Notes under the pieces: generated by a model
The model's database searches: none
What the model was told of the DNA's origin: nothing
The model's input: the letters and a program-made list of their open reading frames with translations, nothing else
Part shown: positions 1 through 14,967 of the stretch, piece by piece
Layout: every line of letters starts with the position of its first letter
How positions within the stretch are numbered: position 1 is the first letter of the stretch
Source of the DNA: Mytilus edulis
Taxonomy: Eukaryota; Mollusca; Bivalvia; Mytilida; Mytilidae
Assembly: GCF_963676685.1 (NCBI RefSeq)
Contig: NC_092354.1
Span: forward strand, 29,854,193-29,918,192
Length of the DNA stretch: 64,000 nt
Reading direction: 5' to 3'
Position numbers and translations under genes: made by a program

Positions 1-83
1 GAAAAAGGGGTAGAAGTTACTAAAAAATATAATATGTTTAAAGAAATTAAGTTGGTTCAAGTTTACTTCAGATACAATTGTCA
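1..83. repeat. Left end of AT-rich satellite array
   Basis: Partial monomer of the same satellite that continues at 1063. It stops at CAATTGTCA, where a retroelement fragment was inserted. The array therefore extends beyond the left edge of the window. Confidence 0.9.
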
Positions 84-427
84 ACGAGAGAAATTTATGT
101 ATTACTGAAAAATTATTACACCAGGGTTTTCGATATCACAAACTAGTCAAAACTTTTACTAAATTTTATCATCGGTATAAAGATATCATTCGTAAATATA
201 GCTCAACATGCAGACTTTTTATACGTTCAGGTATTTCACATCCAATTTTTTATGGAAATATTCTTTATCAAGCACAAAGGTGTCAGTATTCACCTCAGAA
301 ACTTACAAAACCTTTAAATAGACTGATTAAGAAGGGATATAATTACGATACTGTTGTCAAGTCATTAAAGATTGCATATGTTGGCGTTAATATTGAGTCA
401 CTGATAAGGTCTTTGCGTCGGAACTAA
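83..427 (+). pseudogene. C-terminal fragment of a retroelement polyprotein
   Basis: An open frame of about 114 codons ends at TAA 425-427, with no start codon inside the element. The frame contains HQGFRYHKLVKTFTKFYHRY and later RSGISHPIFYGN, a tail I remember from retroelement proteins of bivalves and cnidarians, downstream of the reverse transcriptase. It is rich in K, Y and S and has no visible catalytic motif. The first codon overlaps the satellite junction, so the piece is a 5'-truncated dead copy. The family is recognised from memory only; the domain has no certain function. Confidence 0.55.
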
Positions 428-1062
428 AGACATTTATTCTAAAAACAGTTGTTGGCATGACACGGGTTATGTTCTTCTCATATATGTTATGATGGTATGA
501 TACTAAACCCCTAACGGGAAGGATTGTGCCTGAGGTTCATATGATGAAATCATAATCTTTCAGTCCGTTTAGTTGAAGTCTGGAGCTGGCATGTCAGTTA
601 ACTGCTAGTAGTCTGTTGTTATTTATGTATTATTGTCATTTTGTTTATTTTCTTTGGTTACATCTTCTGACATCAGACTCGGACTTCTCTTGAACTGAAT
701 TTTAATGTGCGTATTGTTATGCGTTTATTTTTCTACATTGGTTAGAGGTATAGGGGGGTTGAGATCTCACAAACATGTTTAACCCCGCCTCATTTTTGCG
801 CCTGTCCCAAGTCAGGAGCCTCTGGCCTTTGTTAGTCTTGTATTATTTTTATATTAGTTTCTTGTGTACAATTTGGAAATTAGTATGGCGTTCATTATCA
901 CTGAACTAGTATATATTTGTTTAGGTGCCAGCTGAAGGACGCCTCCTGGTGCGGGAATTTCTCGCTACATTGAAGACCTGTTGGTGACCTTCTGTTGTTG
1001 GTTTTTATTTGGTCGGGTTGTTGTCTCTTTGACACATTCCCTATTTCCATTCTCAATTTTAA
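84..1062 (+). mobile_element. 5'-truncated retroelement inserted in the satellite
   Basis: A non-satellite block sits exactly inside a monomer: CAATTGTCA ends the left side and TCATTCCATATTATAAA resumes the monomer on the right, so a 3-bp TCA duplication is possible. It holds the last ~114 codons of an open frame and then ~635 bp of non-coding 3' sequence ending in TTCCATTCTCAATTTT. I recognise both parts as a common mussel repeat, and a diverged copy of the 3' part lies at 40430-40640. The 5' truncation suggests target-primed reverse transcription, but the RT domain itself is absent, so the clade cannot be named. Confidence 0.75.
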
Positions 1063-4000
1063 TCATTCCATATTATAAATTTATCTTGATCAAATGACCG
1101 ATTTAAAGTATCATCTATTACAATTATCGAAAAAGGTGTCAAATTTACATTGAAATTTTTAAAAATCGTGATTAAAACCGTTGACAAGTTTGGTAATATA
1201 TTCTATACATCTATCTTAAGAATATGGTCGATATAATGTAATATCATCATGAATTATCATCAAGGGGTAGAATTTGCTAAAAAATGTAATATTGTTAAAA
1301 GAAACTAAGTTGGTTCAATTTTACTCCAGATGTAATTGTGATTACATATTATAAATTTATCTTAAGCAAATGACTGATTTGAGGTATCATCTATTACAAT
1401 TATCGAAAAAGTTGTCAAATTTACATTGAAATTTTTAAAAATCGTGATTAAAACCGTTGACAGGTTTGGTTATATATTCTATACAACTATCTTTAGAATA
1501 TGGTCGATATAATGTAATATCAGAATGAATTATGAAAAAGGGGTAGAATTTGCTAAAAAATGTAATATTGTTAAACGAAACTAAGTTGGTTCAATTTTAC
1601 TCCATATGTAATTGTGGTTACATATTATAAATTTATCTTAAGCAAATGACTGATTTGAGGTATCATCTATTACAATTATCGAAAAAGTTGTCAAATTTAC
1701 AGTGAAATTTAAAAAAAAACTTGATTAAAACCGTTGGCAGGTCTGCTAATATATTCTATACAAATAACTTTAGAATATGGTCGATATAATGTAATATCAA
1801 AATGAATTATCAAAAAGGGGTAGAAATTACTAAAAAATGTAATATTGTTAAAAGGAAATTAAGTTGGTTCAAGTTTACTTCAGATACAGTTGTCATTACA
1901 TATCAAAAATCTATCTTGATCAAATGACCGATTTAAGGTATCATCTATTACATTTTATCGAAAAGGTTGTCAAATTTAAAGTGAAATTTAAAAAAAACTT
2001 GATTAAAACTGTTGGCAGGCTTGGTAATATTTTCTATACAGCTATCTTTAGAATGTGGTCGATATAATGTTATATCAGAATGAATTATGAAAAAGGGGTA
2101 GAATTTACTAATAAATATAATATAATTAAAAGAAATTAAGTTGGTTCAAGTTTACTTCAGATACAATTGTCATTACATATTATAAATTTATCTTGATCAA
2201 ATGACCGATTTAAGGTATCATCTATTACAATTATCGAAAAAGGTGTTAAATTTACATTGAAATTTTAAAAAATCGTGATTAAAACCGTTGACAGGTTTGG
2301 TAATATATTCAATACAATTATCTTTAGAATATAGTCGATATAATGTAATATCAGAATGAATTATCAAAAAGGTGTAGAAATTAAGTTGGTTCACGATTAC
2401 TTCAGATACAATTGTGATTACATATTATAAATTTATCTTCATCAAATGACCGATTTAAGGTATCATCTATTACAATTATCGAAATAGTTGTCAACTTTAC
2501 AGTGAAATTTAAAATAAAACTTGATTAAAACCGTTGGTATGTTTGGTAATATATTCTATACAACTTTCTTTATAATATGGTCGATATAATGTTATATCAG
2601 AATAAATCATGAAAAAGGGATAGAATTTACTAATAAATATAATATAGTTAAAAGAAAATAAGTTGGTTCAAGTTAACTTAAGATACAATTGGCATTAAAT
2701 ATTATAAATCTATCTTAATCAAAAGACCGATTTAAGGTATCATCTACTACAATTATCGAAAAAGCTGTCAAATTTACAGTGAAATTTTAAAAAAAATCCT
2801 GTTTAAAGCGTTGGCAGGTTTGGTAATATATTCTATACAACCATCTTTAGAATATCATCGATATAATGTTTTATCAGAATAAATTATCAAAAAGGTGTAG
2901 AAATTAAGTTGGTTCTCGATTACTTCAGATACAATTGTGATTACATATTATAAATTTATCTTGATCAAATGACCGATTTAAGGTATCATCTATTACAATT
3001 ATCGAAAAAGTTGTCAAATTTACAGTGAAATTTAAAAAAAAAATGATTAAAACCGTTGGCAGGTTTGGTAATATATTTCAATACAACTATCTTTAGAATA
3101 TGGTCGATATAATGTAATATCAGAAAGAATTATCAAAAAGGTGTAGAAATTAAGTTGGTTCACGATTACTTCAGATACAATTGTGATTACATATTATAAA
3201 TTTATCTTGATCAAATGACCGATTTAAGGTATCATCTATTACAATTATCGAAAAAGTTGTCAAATTTACAATGAAATTAAAAAAAAAACTTGATTAAAAC
3301 CGTTTAGAGGTTTGGTAATATATTGTATACAACTATTTTTAGATTATGGTCGATATAATGTAATATCAGAATGAATTATGAAAAAGGGGAATTTACCAAA
3401 AAATGTAATATTGTTAAAAGAAATTAAGTTGGTTCAAGTTTACTTCAGATACAATTGTCAATACATATTATTAATTTAACTTGATCAAATGACCGATTTA
3501 AGGTATCATCTATCACAATTATCGAAAAAGTTCTCAATTTTACAGTGAAATTTAAAAAAAAAACGTGATTAAAACCGTTGGCAGGTTTGGTAATATATTC
3601 TATACAACTATCTTTAGAATATGGTCGATATAATGTTATATCAGAATTAATTATCAAAAAGGGGTAGAATTTACTAAAAAATGTAATATTGTTAAAAGAA
3701 ATTAAGTTTTTTAATTTAACATCAGATACAATTGTGACTACATATTATAAATTTATCTTGATCAAAAGACCGATTTAAGGTATCATCTATTACAATTATC
3801 GAAAAAGTTGTCAAATTTATATTGAAATTTTAAAAAATCGTGATTAAAACCGTTGACAGGTTTGGAAATATATTCTATACAGCTATCTTTAGAATGTGGC
3901 CGATATAATGTCATATCAGAATGAACCATGAAAAAGGGGTAGAATTTACTAATAGATATACTATAGTTAAAAGAAAATAATTTGGTTCAAGTTTATTTCA

Positions 4001-6000
4001 GATACAATTGTCATTAAATATTAAAAATCTATCTTGATCAAATGACCGATTAAAGGTATCATCTATTACAATTATCGAAAAAGTTGTCAAATTTACAGTG
4101 AAATTTAAAAAAAACATGATTAAAACCGTTGACAGGTTTGGTAATATATTCTATACAACTATTTTTAGAATATGGTCGATATAATGTAATATCAGAATGA
4201 ATTATGAAAAAAGGGAGAGAATTTACTAATAAATATAATATAGTTAAAAGAAAATAAGTTGGTTCAAGTTTACTTCAAATTCGATTTGCATTACATATTA
4301 TCAATCTATCTTGATCAAATGATTGATTTAAGGTATCATCTATTACAAATATCGAAAAAGTTGTCAAATTTACAGTGAAATTTAAAAAAAACATGATTAA
4401 AACCGTTGACAGATTTGTTAATATATTCTATACAACTATTTTTAGAATATGGTCGATATAATGTAATATCAGAATGAGTTACGAAAAAAGGATAGAATTT
4501 ACTCATAAATATAATATAGTTAAAAGAAAATAAGTTGGTTCAAGTTTACTTCAAATTCAATTTGCATTACATATTATCAATCTATCTTGATCAAATGATT
4601 GATTTAAGGTATCATCTATTACAAATATCGAAAAAGTTGTCAAATTTACAGTGAAATTTAAAAAAAACATGATTAAAACCGTTGACAGATTTGTTAATAT
4701 ATTCTATACAACTATTTTTAGAATATGGTCGATATAATGTAATATCAGAATGAGTTACGAAAAAAGGATAGAATTTACTCATAAATATAATATAGTTAAA
4801 AGAAAATAAGTTGGTTCAAGTTTACTTCAAATACAATTGTCATTATATATTATAAATCTATCTCGATCAAATGACCGATTTAAGGTATCATCTATTACAA
4901 TTATCGAAAAAGTTGTCAAATTTACAGTGATATTTTAAAAAATCGTGATTAAAACCGTTGACAGATTTGGAAATATATTCTATACAACTATCTTTATAAT
5001 ATGGTCGATATAATGTTATATCAGAATAAATCATGAAAAAGGGATAGAATTTACTAATAAATATAATATGTTAAAAGAAAATAAGTTGGTTCAAGTTTAC
5101 TTCAGATACAATTGTCATAACATATTGAAAATCTATCTTGATCAAATGACCGATTAAAGGTATCATCTATTACAATTATCGAAAAAGTTGTCAAATTTAC
5201 AGTGAAATTTAAAAAAAAATGATTAAAACCGTTGACAGATTTGGTAATTTATTCTATACAACTATTTCTAAAATATGGTCGATATAATGTAATATCAAAA
5301 TAAATTATAGAAAGGGATAGAATTTACTAATATATATAATATAGTTAAAAGAAAATAAGTTGGTTCAAGTTTACTTCAGATACAATTGTCATTACATATT
5401 AAAAATCTATCTTGATCAAATGACCGATTAAAGGTGTCATCCATTACAATTATCGAAAAAGTTGTCAAAGTTACAGTGAAATTTAAAAAAAAAAACATGA
5501 TTAAAATCGTTGACAAGTTTGGTTATATCTTCTATACAACTATCTTTAGAATATGGTCGATATAATGTCATATTAGAATGAATTATGAAAAAGGGGTAGA
5601 TTTTGCTAAAAAATGTAATATTGTTAAAAAAAATTAAGCTGGTTCAAGTTTACTTCAGATACAATTGCGATGACATATTTTAAATTTATCTTGATCCAAT
5701 GACCGATTTAAGGTTTCATCTACTTCAATTATCGAAAAATTTGACAAATTTACAGTGGAATTTAAAAAAAAACATGATTAGAACCGTTGACAGGTTCGGT
5801 TATATATTCTGTACAACTATTTTTAGAATATGGTCTATATAATGTAATATCAGAATGAATTATGAAAAAGGGATAGAATTTACTAATAAATACAATATAG
5901 TTAAAAGAAAATAAGTTGGTTCAAGTTTACTTCAAATACAATTGTCATTACATATTATAAATTTATCTTGATCAAATGACCGATTTAAGGTATCATCTAT

Positions 6001-8759
6001 TACAAATATCGAAAAAGTTGTCAAATTTACAGAGAAATTTAAAAAAAACATGATTAAAACCGTTGACAGATTTGTTAATATATTCTATACAACTATTTTT
6101 AGAATATGGTCGATATAATGTAATATCAGAATGAGTTACGAAAAAAGGATAGAATTTACTAATAAATATAATATAGTTAAAAGAAAATAAGTTGGTTCAA
6201 GTTTGCTTCAAATACAATTGTCATTATATATTATAAATCTATCTCGATCAAATGACCGATTTAAGGTATCATCTATTACAATTATCGAAAAAGTTGTCAA
6301 ATTTACAGTGAAATTTTAAAAAATCGTGATTAAAACCGTTGACAGATTTGGAAATATATTCTATACAACTATCTTTATAATATGGTCGATATAATGTTAT
6401 ATCAGAATAAATCATGAAAAAGGGATAGAATTTACTAATAAATATAATATGTTAAAAGAAAATAAGTTGGTTCAAGTTTACTTCAGATACAATTGTCATA
6501 ACATATTGAAAATCTCTCTTGATCAAATGACCGATTAAAGGTATCATCTATTACAATTATCGAAAAAGTTGTCAAATTTACAGTGAAATTTAAAAAAAAA
6601 TGATTAAAACCGTTGACAGATTTGGTAATTTATTCTATACAACTATTTCTAAAATATGGTCGATATAATGTAATATCAAAATAAATTATAGAAAGGGATA
6701 GAATTTACTAATATATATAATATAGTTAAAAGAAAATAAGTTGGTTCAAGTTTACTTCAAATACAATTGTCATTACATATTATAAATTTATCTTGATCAA
6801 ATGACCGATTTAAGGTATCATCTATTACAATTATCAAAAAAGTTGTCAAATTTACATTGAAATTTTAAAAAATCGTGATTAAAACCGTTGACAGGTTTGG
6901 AAATATATTCTATACAGCTATCTTTAGAATATTGCCGATATAATGTAATATCAGAATGAATCATGAAAAAGGGGTAGAATTTACTAATAAATATAATATA
7001 GTTAAAAGAAAATAAGTTGGTTCAAGTTTAGTTCAAATACAATTGTCATTGCATATTATAAATCTATCTTGATCAAATGACCGATATAAGGTATCATTTA
7101 TTACAATAATCGAAAAAGTTGTCAAATTGACAGTGAAATTTAAAAAAAAAATTTGATTGAAACCGTTGACAGGTTTGGTTATATATTCTATACAACTATC
7201 TTTAGAATATGGTCGATATAATGTAATATCAGAATGAATTATGAAAAAGGGGTAGAATTTGCTAAAAAATGTTATATTGTTAAAAGAAACTAAGTTGGTT
7301 CAATTTTACTCCAGATGTAATTGTGATTACATATTATAAATTTATCTTAAGCAAATGACTGATTTGAGGTATCATCTATTACAAATATCGAAAAAGTTGT
7401 CAAATTTACAGAGAAATTTAAAAAAAACATGATTAAAACCGTTGACAGATTTGTTAATATATTCTATACAACTATTTTTAGAATATGGTCGATATAATGT
7501 AATATCAGAATGAGTTACGAAAAAAGGATAGAATTTACTAATAAATATAATATAGTTAAAAGAAAATAAGTTGGTTCAAGTTTGCTTCAAATACAATTGT
7601 CATTATATATTATAAATCTATCTCGATCAAATGACCGATTTAAGGTATCATCTATTACAATTATCGAAAAAGTTGTCAAATTTACAGTGAAATTTTAAAA
7701 AATCGTGATTAAAACCGTTGACAGATTTGGAAATATATTCTATACAACTATCTTTATAATATGGTCGATATAATGTTATATCAGAATAAATCATGAAAAA
7801 GGGATAGAATTTACTAATAAATATAATATGTTAAAAGAAAATAAGTTGGTTCAAGTTTACTTCAGATACAATTGTCATAACATATTGAAAATCTCTCTTG
7901 ATCAAATGACCGATTAAAGGTATCATCTATTACAATTATCGAAAAAGTTGTCAAATTTACAGTGAAATTTAAAAAAAAATGATTAAAACCGTTGACAGAT
8001 TTGGTAATTTATTCTATACAACTATTTCTAAAATATGGTCGATATAATGTAATATCAAAATAAATTATAGAAAGGGATAGAATTTACTAATATATATAAT
8101 ATAGTTAAAAGAAAATAAGTTGGTTCAAGTTTACTTCAAATACAATTGTCATTACATATTATAAATTTATCTTGATCAAATGACCGATTTAAGGTATCAT
8201 CTATTACAATTATCAAAAAAGTTGTCAAATTTACATTGAAATTTTAAAAAATCGTGATTAAAACCGTTGACAGGTTTGGAAATATATTCTATACAGCTAT
8301 CTTTAGAATATTGCCGATATAATGTAATATCAGAATGAATCATGAAAAAGGGGTAGAATTTACTAATAAATATAATATAGTTAAAAGAAAATAAGTTGGT
8401 TCAAGTTTAGTTCAAATACAATTGTCATTGCATATTATAAATCTATCTTGATCAAATGACCGATATAAGGTATCATTTATTACAATAATCGAAAAAGTTG
8501 TCAAATTGACAGTGAAATTTAAAAAAAAAATTTGATTGAAACCGTTGACAGGTTTGGTTATATATTCTATACAACTATCTTTAGAATATGGTCGATATAA
8601 TGTAATATCAGAATGAATTATGAAAAAGGGGTAGAATTTGCTAAAAAATGTTATATTGTTAAAAGAAACTAAGTTGGTTCAATTTTACTCCAGATGTAAT
8701 TGTGATTACATATTATAAATTTATCTTAAGCAAATGACTGATTTGAGGTATCATCTATT
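6001..8759. repeat. Higher-order duplication of ~1,380 bp (5 monomers), two copies
   Basis: 6001-7380 and 7381-8759 are nearly identical over five monomers. Private variants such as GAGTTACGAAAAAAGG occur at 6132 and 7511, and the tail of the first copy is repeated at 8641. A third, partly diverged copy begins near 4621 and agrees for about 0.7 kb. Recent unequal exchange in units of five monomers explains this. Confidence 0.85.
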
Positions 8760-11700
8760 ACAATTATCGAAAAAGTTGTCAAATTTACAGTGAAATTTAA
8801 AAAAACTTGATTAAAACCGTTGGCAGGTCTGCTAATATATTCTATACAAATAACTTTAGAATATGGTCGATATAATGTAATATCAGAATGAATTATCAAA
8901 AAGGGGTAGAAATTACTAAAAAATGTAATATTGTTAAAAGGAAATTAAGTTGGTTCAAGTTTACTTCAGATACAGTTGTCATTACATATTAAAAATCTAT
9001 CTTGATCAAATGACCGATTTAAGGTATCATCTATTACATTTTATCGAAAAGGTTGTCTAAATTACAGTGAAATTTAAAAAAAACTTGATTAAAACTGTTG
9101 GCAGGCTTGGTAATATTTTCTATACAGCTATCTTTAGAATGTGGTCGATATAATGTTATATCAGAATGAATTATGAAAAAGGGGTAGAATTTACTAATAA
9201 ATATAATATAATTATAAGAAAATAAGTTGGTTCAAGTTTACTTCAGATACAATTGGCATTACATATTATAAATCTATCTTGATCAAATGACCGATTAAAG
9301 GTATCATCTATTACAATTATCGAAAAAGTTGTCAAATTGACAGTGAAATTTAAAAAACAATTTGATTGAAACCGTTGACAGGTTTGGTTATATATTCTAT
9401 ACAACTATCTTTAGAATATGGTCGATATAATGTAATATCAGAATGAATTATGAAAAAGGGGTAGAATTTGTTAAAAAATGTAATATTGTTAAAAGAAACT
9501 AAGTTGGTTCAATTTTACTCCAGATGTAATTGTGATTACATATTATAAATTTATCTTAAGCAAATGAATGATTTGAGGTACAGATGTATCATCTATTACA
9601 ATTATCGAAAAAGTTGTCAAATTTACATTGAAATTTTAAAAAATCAAGATTAAAACCGTTGACAGGTTTGGAAATATATTCTGTACAACTATTTTTAGAA
9701 TATGGTCGATATAATGATATATCAGAATGAATTATGAAAAAGGGATAGAATTTACTAATAAATATAATATAGTTAAAAGAAAATAAGTTGGTTCAACTTT
9801 AGTTCAAATACAATTGTCATTGCATATTATAAATCTATCTTAATCAAATGACCGATATAAGGTATCATTTATTACAATTATCGAAAAAGTTGTCAAATTG
9901 ACAGTGAAATTAAAAAAAAAATTGATTGAAACCGTTGACAGGTTTGGTTATATATTCTATAGAACTATCCTTAGAATATGGTCGATATAATGTCATATCG
10001 GAATGAATTATGAAAAAGGGGTAGAATTTACTAAAAAAATATAATATTGTTAAAAGAAATTAAGTTGGTTCAAGATTACTTCAGATACAATTGCCATTAC
10101 ATATTATAAAGTTATCTTGATCAAATGACTGATTTAAGGTATCATCTATTACAAGTATCGAAAAAGTTGTCAAATTCTCATTGAAATTTAAGAAATCGTG
10201 ATTAAAACCGTTGACAGGTTTGGTAATATATTCTATAGAACTATCCTTAGAATATGGTCGATATAATGTCATATCAGAATGAATTATGAAAAAGGGGTAG
10301 AACTTACTAAAAAAATATAATATTGTTAAAAGAAATAAAGTTAGTTCAAGATTTCTTCAGATAGAATTGCGATTACATATTTTAAATTTATCTTGATCAA
10401 ATGACCGATTTAAGGTATCATCTATTACAAGTATCGAAAAAGTTGTCAAATTGACAGTGAAATTTAAAAAAAATTTGATTGAAACCGTTGACAGGTTTGG
10501 TTATATATTCTATACAGCTATCTTTAGAATATGGTCGATATAATGTAATATCAGAATGAATTATGAAAAAGGGGTAGAATTTGCTAAAAAATGTAATATT
10601 GTTAAATGAAACTAAGTTGGTTCAATTTTACTCCATATGTAATTGTGATTACATATTATAAATTTATCTTAAGCAAATGACTGATTTGAGGTATCATCTA
10701 TTACAATTATCGAAAAAGTTGTCAAACCCAGTGAAATTTAAAAAAAACTTCATTAAAACCGTTGGCAGGTCTGCTAATATATTCTATACAAATAACTTTA
10801 GAATATGGTCGATATAATGTAATATCAGAATGAATTATCAAAAAGGGGTAGAAATTACTAAAAAATGTAATATTGTTAAAAGGAAATTAAGTTGGTTCAA
10901 GTTTACTTCAGATACAGTTGTCATTACATATTAAAAATCTATCTTGATCAAATGACCGATTTAAGGTATCATCTATTACATTTTATCGAAAAGGTTGTCT
11001 AAATTACAGTGAAATTTAAAAAAAACTTGTTTAAACTGTTGGCAGGCTTGGTAATATTTTCTATACAGCTATCTTTAGAATGTGGTCGATATAATGTTAT
11101 ATCAGAATGAATTATGAAAAAGGGGTAGAATTTACTAATAAATATAATATAATTATAAGAAAATAAGTTGGTTCAAGTTTACTTCAGATACAATTGGCAT
11201 TAAATATTATAAATCTATCTTGATCAAATGACCGATTAAAGGTATCATCTATTACAATTATCGAAAAAGTTGTCAAATTGACAGTGAAATTTAAAAAAAA
11301 ATTTGATTGAAACCGTTGACAGGTTTGGTTATATATTCTATACAACTATCTTTAGAATATGGTCGATATAATGTAATATCAGAATGAATTATGAAAAAGG
11401 GGTAGAATTTGTTAAAAAATGTAATATTGTTAAAAGAAACTAAGTTGGTTCAATTTTACTCCAGATGTAATTGTTATTACATATTATAAATTTATCTTAA
11501 GCAAATGAATGATTTGAGGTACAGATGTATCATCTATTACAATTATCGAAAAAGTTGTCAAATTTACATTGAAATTTTAAAAATCAAGATTAAAACCGTT
11601 GACAGGTTTGGAAATATATTCTGTACAACTATTTTTAGAATATGGTCGACATAATGATATATCAGAATGAATTATGAAAAAGGGATAGAATTTACTAATA

Positions 11701-14600
11701 AATATAATATAGTTAAAAGAAAATAAGTTGGTTCAACTTTAGTTCAAATACAATTGTCATTGCATATTATAAATCTATCTTAATCAAATGACCGATATAA
11801 GGTATCATTTATTACAATTATCGAAAAAGTTGTCAAATTGACAGTGAAATTAAAAAAAAAATTGATTGAAACCGTTGACAGGTTTGGTTATATATTCTAT
11901 AGAACTATCCTTAGAATATGGTCGATATAATGTCATATCGGAATGAATTATGAAAAAGGGGTAGAATTTACTAAAAAAATATAATATTGTTAAAAGAAAT
12001 TAAGTTGGTTCAAGATTACTTCAGATACAATTGCCATTACATATTATAAAGTTATCTTGATCAAATGACTGATTTAAGGTATCATCTATTACAAGTATCG
12101 AAAAAGTTGTCAAATTCTCATTGAAATTTAAGAAATCGTGATTAAAACCGTTGACAGGTTTGGTAATATATTCTATAGAACTATCCTTAGAATATGGTCG
12201 ATATAATGTCATATCAGAATGAATTATGAAAAAGGGGTAGAACTTACTAAAAAAATATAATATTGTTAAAAGAAATAAAGTTAGTTCAAGATTACTTCAG
12301 ATAGAATTGCGATTACATATTTTAAATTTATCTTGATCAAATGACCGATTTAAGGTATCATCTATTACAAGTATCGAAAAAGTTGTCAAATTGACAGTGA
12401 AATTTAAAAAAAAATTTGATTGAAACCGTTGACAGGTTTGGTTATATATTCTATACAGCTATCTTTAGAATATGGTCGATATAATGTAATATCAGAATGA
12501 ATTATGAAAAAGGGGTAGAATTTGCTAAAAAATGTAATATTGTTAAAAGAAACTAAGTTGGTTCAATTTTACTCCAGATGTAATTGTGATTACATATTAT
12601 AAATTTATCTTAAGCAAATGACTGATTTGAGGTATCATCTATTACAATTATCGAAAAAAGTTGTCAAATTTACATTGAAATTTTTAAAAATCGTGATTAA
12701 AACCGTTGACAGGTTTGGAAATATATTCTATACAGCTATCTTCAGAATATGGCCGATATAATGTAATATCAGAATAAATCATGAAAAAGGGATAGAATTT
12801 ACTAATAAATATAATATAATTAAAAGAAAATAAGTTGGTTCAAGTTTACTTCAGATACAATAGGCATTACATATTATAAATCTATCTTGATCAAAAGACC
12901 GATTTAAGGTTTCATCTATTACAATTATCGAAAAAGTTGTCAAATTTACAGTGGAATTTAAAAAAAATTTATTTTTTACGGTTGGCAGGTTTGGTAATAT
13001 ATTCTATACAACTATCTTCAGAATATGGTCGATATAATGTAATATCAGAATGAATCATTTAAAAGGGGTAGAATTTACTAATAAATATAATATAGTTAAA
13101 AGAAAATAAGTTGGTTCTAGTTTACTTCAGATACAATTGTCATTACATATTAAAAATCTATCTTGATCAAATGACCGATTAAAGGTATCATTTATTACAA
13201 TTATCGAAAAAGTTGTCAAATTGACAGTGAAATTTAAAAAAAAAATTGATTGAAACCGTTGACAGGTTTGGTTATATATTCTATACAACTATCTTTAGAA
13301 TATGGTCGATATAATGTAATATCAGAATGAATTATGAAAAAGGGGTAGAATTTGTTAAAAAATGTAATATTGTTAAAAGAAACTAAGTTGGTTCAATTTT
13401 ACTCCAGATGTAATTGTGATTACATATTATAAATTTATCTTAAGCAAATGAATGATTTGAGGTACAAATGTATCAACTATTACAATTATCGAAAAAGTTG
13501 TCAAATTTACATTGAAATTTTAAAAAATCAAGATTAAAACCGTTGACAGGTTTGGAAATATATTCTGTACAACTATTTTTAGAATATGGTCGATATAATG
13601 ATATATCAGAATGAATTATGAAAAAGGGATAGAATTTACTAATAAATATAATATAGTTAAAAGAAAATAAGTTGGTTCAACTTTAGTTCAAATACAATTG
13701 TCATTGCATATTATAAATCTATCTTGATCAAATGACCGATATAAGGTATCATTTATTACAATTATCGAAAAAGTTGTCAAATTGACAGTGAAATTAAAAA
13801 AAAAAATTGATTGAAACCGTTGACAGGTTTGGTTATATATTCTATAGAACTATCCTTAGAATATGGTCGATATAATGTCATATCGGAATGAATTATGAAA
13901 AAGGGGTAGAATTTACTAAAAAAATATAATATTGTTAAAAGAAATTAAGTTGGTTCAAGATTACTTCAGATACAATTGCAATTACATATTATAAAGTTAT
14001 CTTGATCAAATGACTGATTTAAGGTATCATCTATTACAAGTATCGAAAAAGTGGTCAAATTCTCATTGAAATTTAAGAAATCGTGATTAAAACCGTTGAC
14101 AGGTTTGGTAATATATTCTATAGAACTATCCTTAGAATATGGTCGATATAATGTCATATCAGAATGAATTATGAAAAAGGGGTAGAACTTACTAAAAAAA
14201 TATAATATTGTTAAAAGAAATAAAGTTAGTTCAAGATTACTTCAGATAGAATTGCGATTACATATTTTAAATTTATCTTGATCAAATGACCGATTTAAGG
14301 TATCATCTATTACAAGTATCGAAAAAGTTGTCAAATTGACAGTGAAATTTAAAAAAAAATTTGATTGAAACCGTTGACAGGTTTGGTAATATATTCTATA
14401 TAACTATCTTTAGAATATGGTCGATATAATGTAATATCAGAATGAATTATGAAAAAGGGGTAGAATTTGCTAAAAAATGTAATATTGTTAAAAGAAACTA
14501 AGTTGGTTCAATTTTACTCCAGATACAATTGTGATTACATATTATAAATTTATCTTAAGCAAATGACTGATTTGAGGTATCATCTATTACAATTATCGAA
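8760..14600. repeat. Higher-order repeat of ~1,940 bp (7 monomers), two full copies and one partial
   Basis: 8760-10700 and 10700-12640 match monomer by monomer, with a private insertion GAGGTACAGATGTATC at ~9575 and ~11517. The second half recurs at about 13155-14600 (variant GGTACAAATGTATC). The step is ~1,940-1,945 bp, or seven monomers. The upstream part of the third copy (12640-13150) has a different monomer order, so the block was rearranged. Confidence 0.85.
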
Positions 14601-14967
14601 AAAGTTGTCAAATTTTAAAAAAATCGTGATTAAAACCGTTGACAGGTTTGGAAATATATTCTATACAGCTATCTTTAGAATATGGCCGATATAATGTAAT
14701 ATCAGAATAAATCATGAAAAAGGGATAGAATTTACTAATAAATATAATATAATTAAAAGAAAATAAGTTGGTTCAAGTTTACTTCAGATACAATAGGCAT
14801 TACATATTATAAATCTATCTTGATCAAAAGACCGATTTAAGGTTTCATCTATTACAATTATCGAAAAAGTTGTCAAATTTACAGTGAATTAAAAAAAAAC
14901 TTGATTAAAACCGTTGGCAGGTCTGCTAATATATTCTATACAAATAACTTTAGAATATGGTCGATAT

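Larger units (their letters stand above)
1063..14967. repeat. Satellite array, ~276-bp monomers
   Basis: About 50 head-to-tail monomers. The landmark CAAATGACCGATTTAAGG recurs at 1091, 1367, 1643, 1921 and 2198, giving steps of 276-278 bp. Some steps are only ~246 bp (2198 to 2443, 2720 to 2966, 2966 to 3212) because a ~30-bp block after GGGTAGAA is deleted. Each monomer carries an A-run of 7-11 bases and the conserved GGTCGATATAATG. Monomers differ by a few to ~15 percent by eye. Short open frames of 60-70 codons (for example minus-strand 10081-10272) recur because the DNA recurs and are not genes. Confidence 0.95.

Noticed and set aside
10081-14157. Three identical 63-codon minus-strand open frames
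   Set aside because: They lie in the same position of a 1.94-kb higher-order satellite unit; repetition comes from DNA duplication, and other monomers break the frame.
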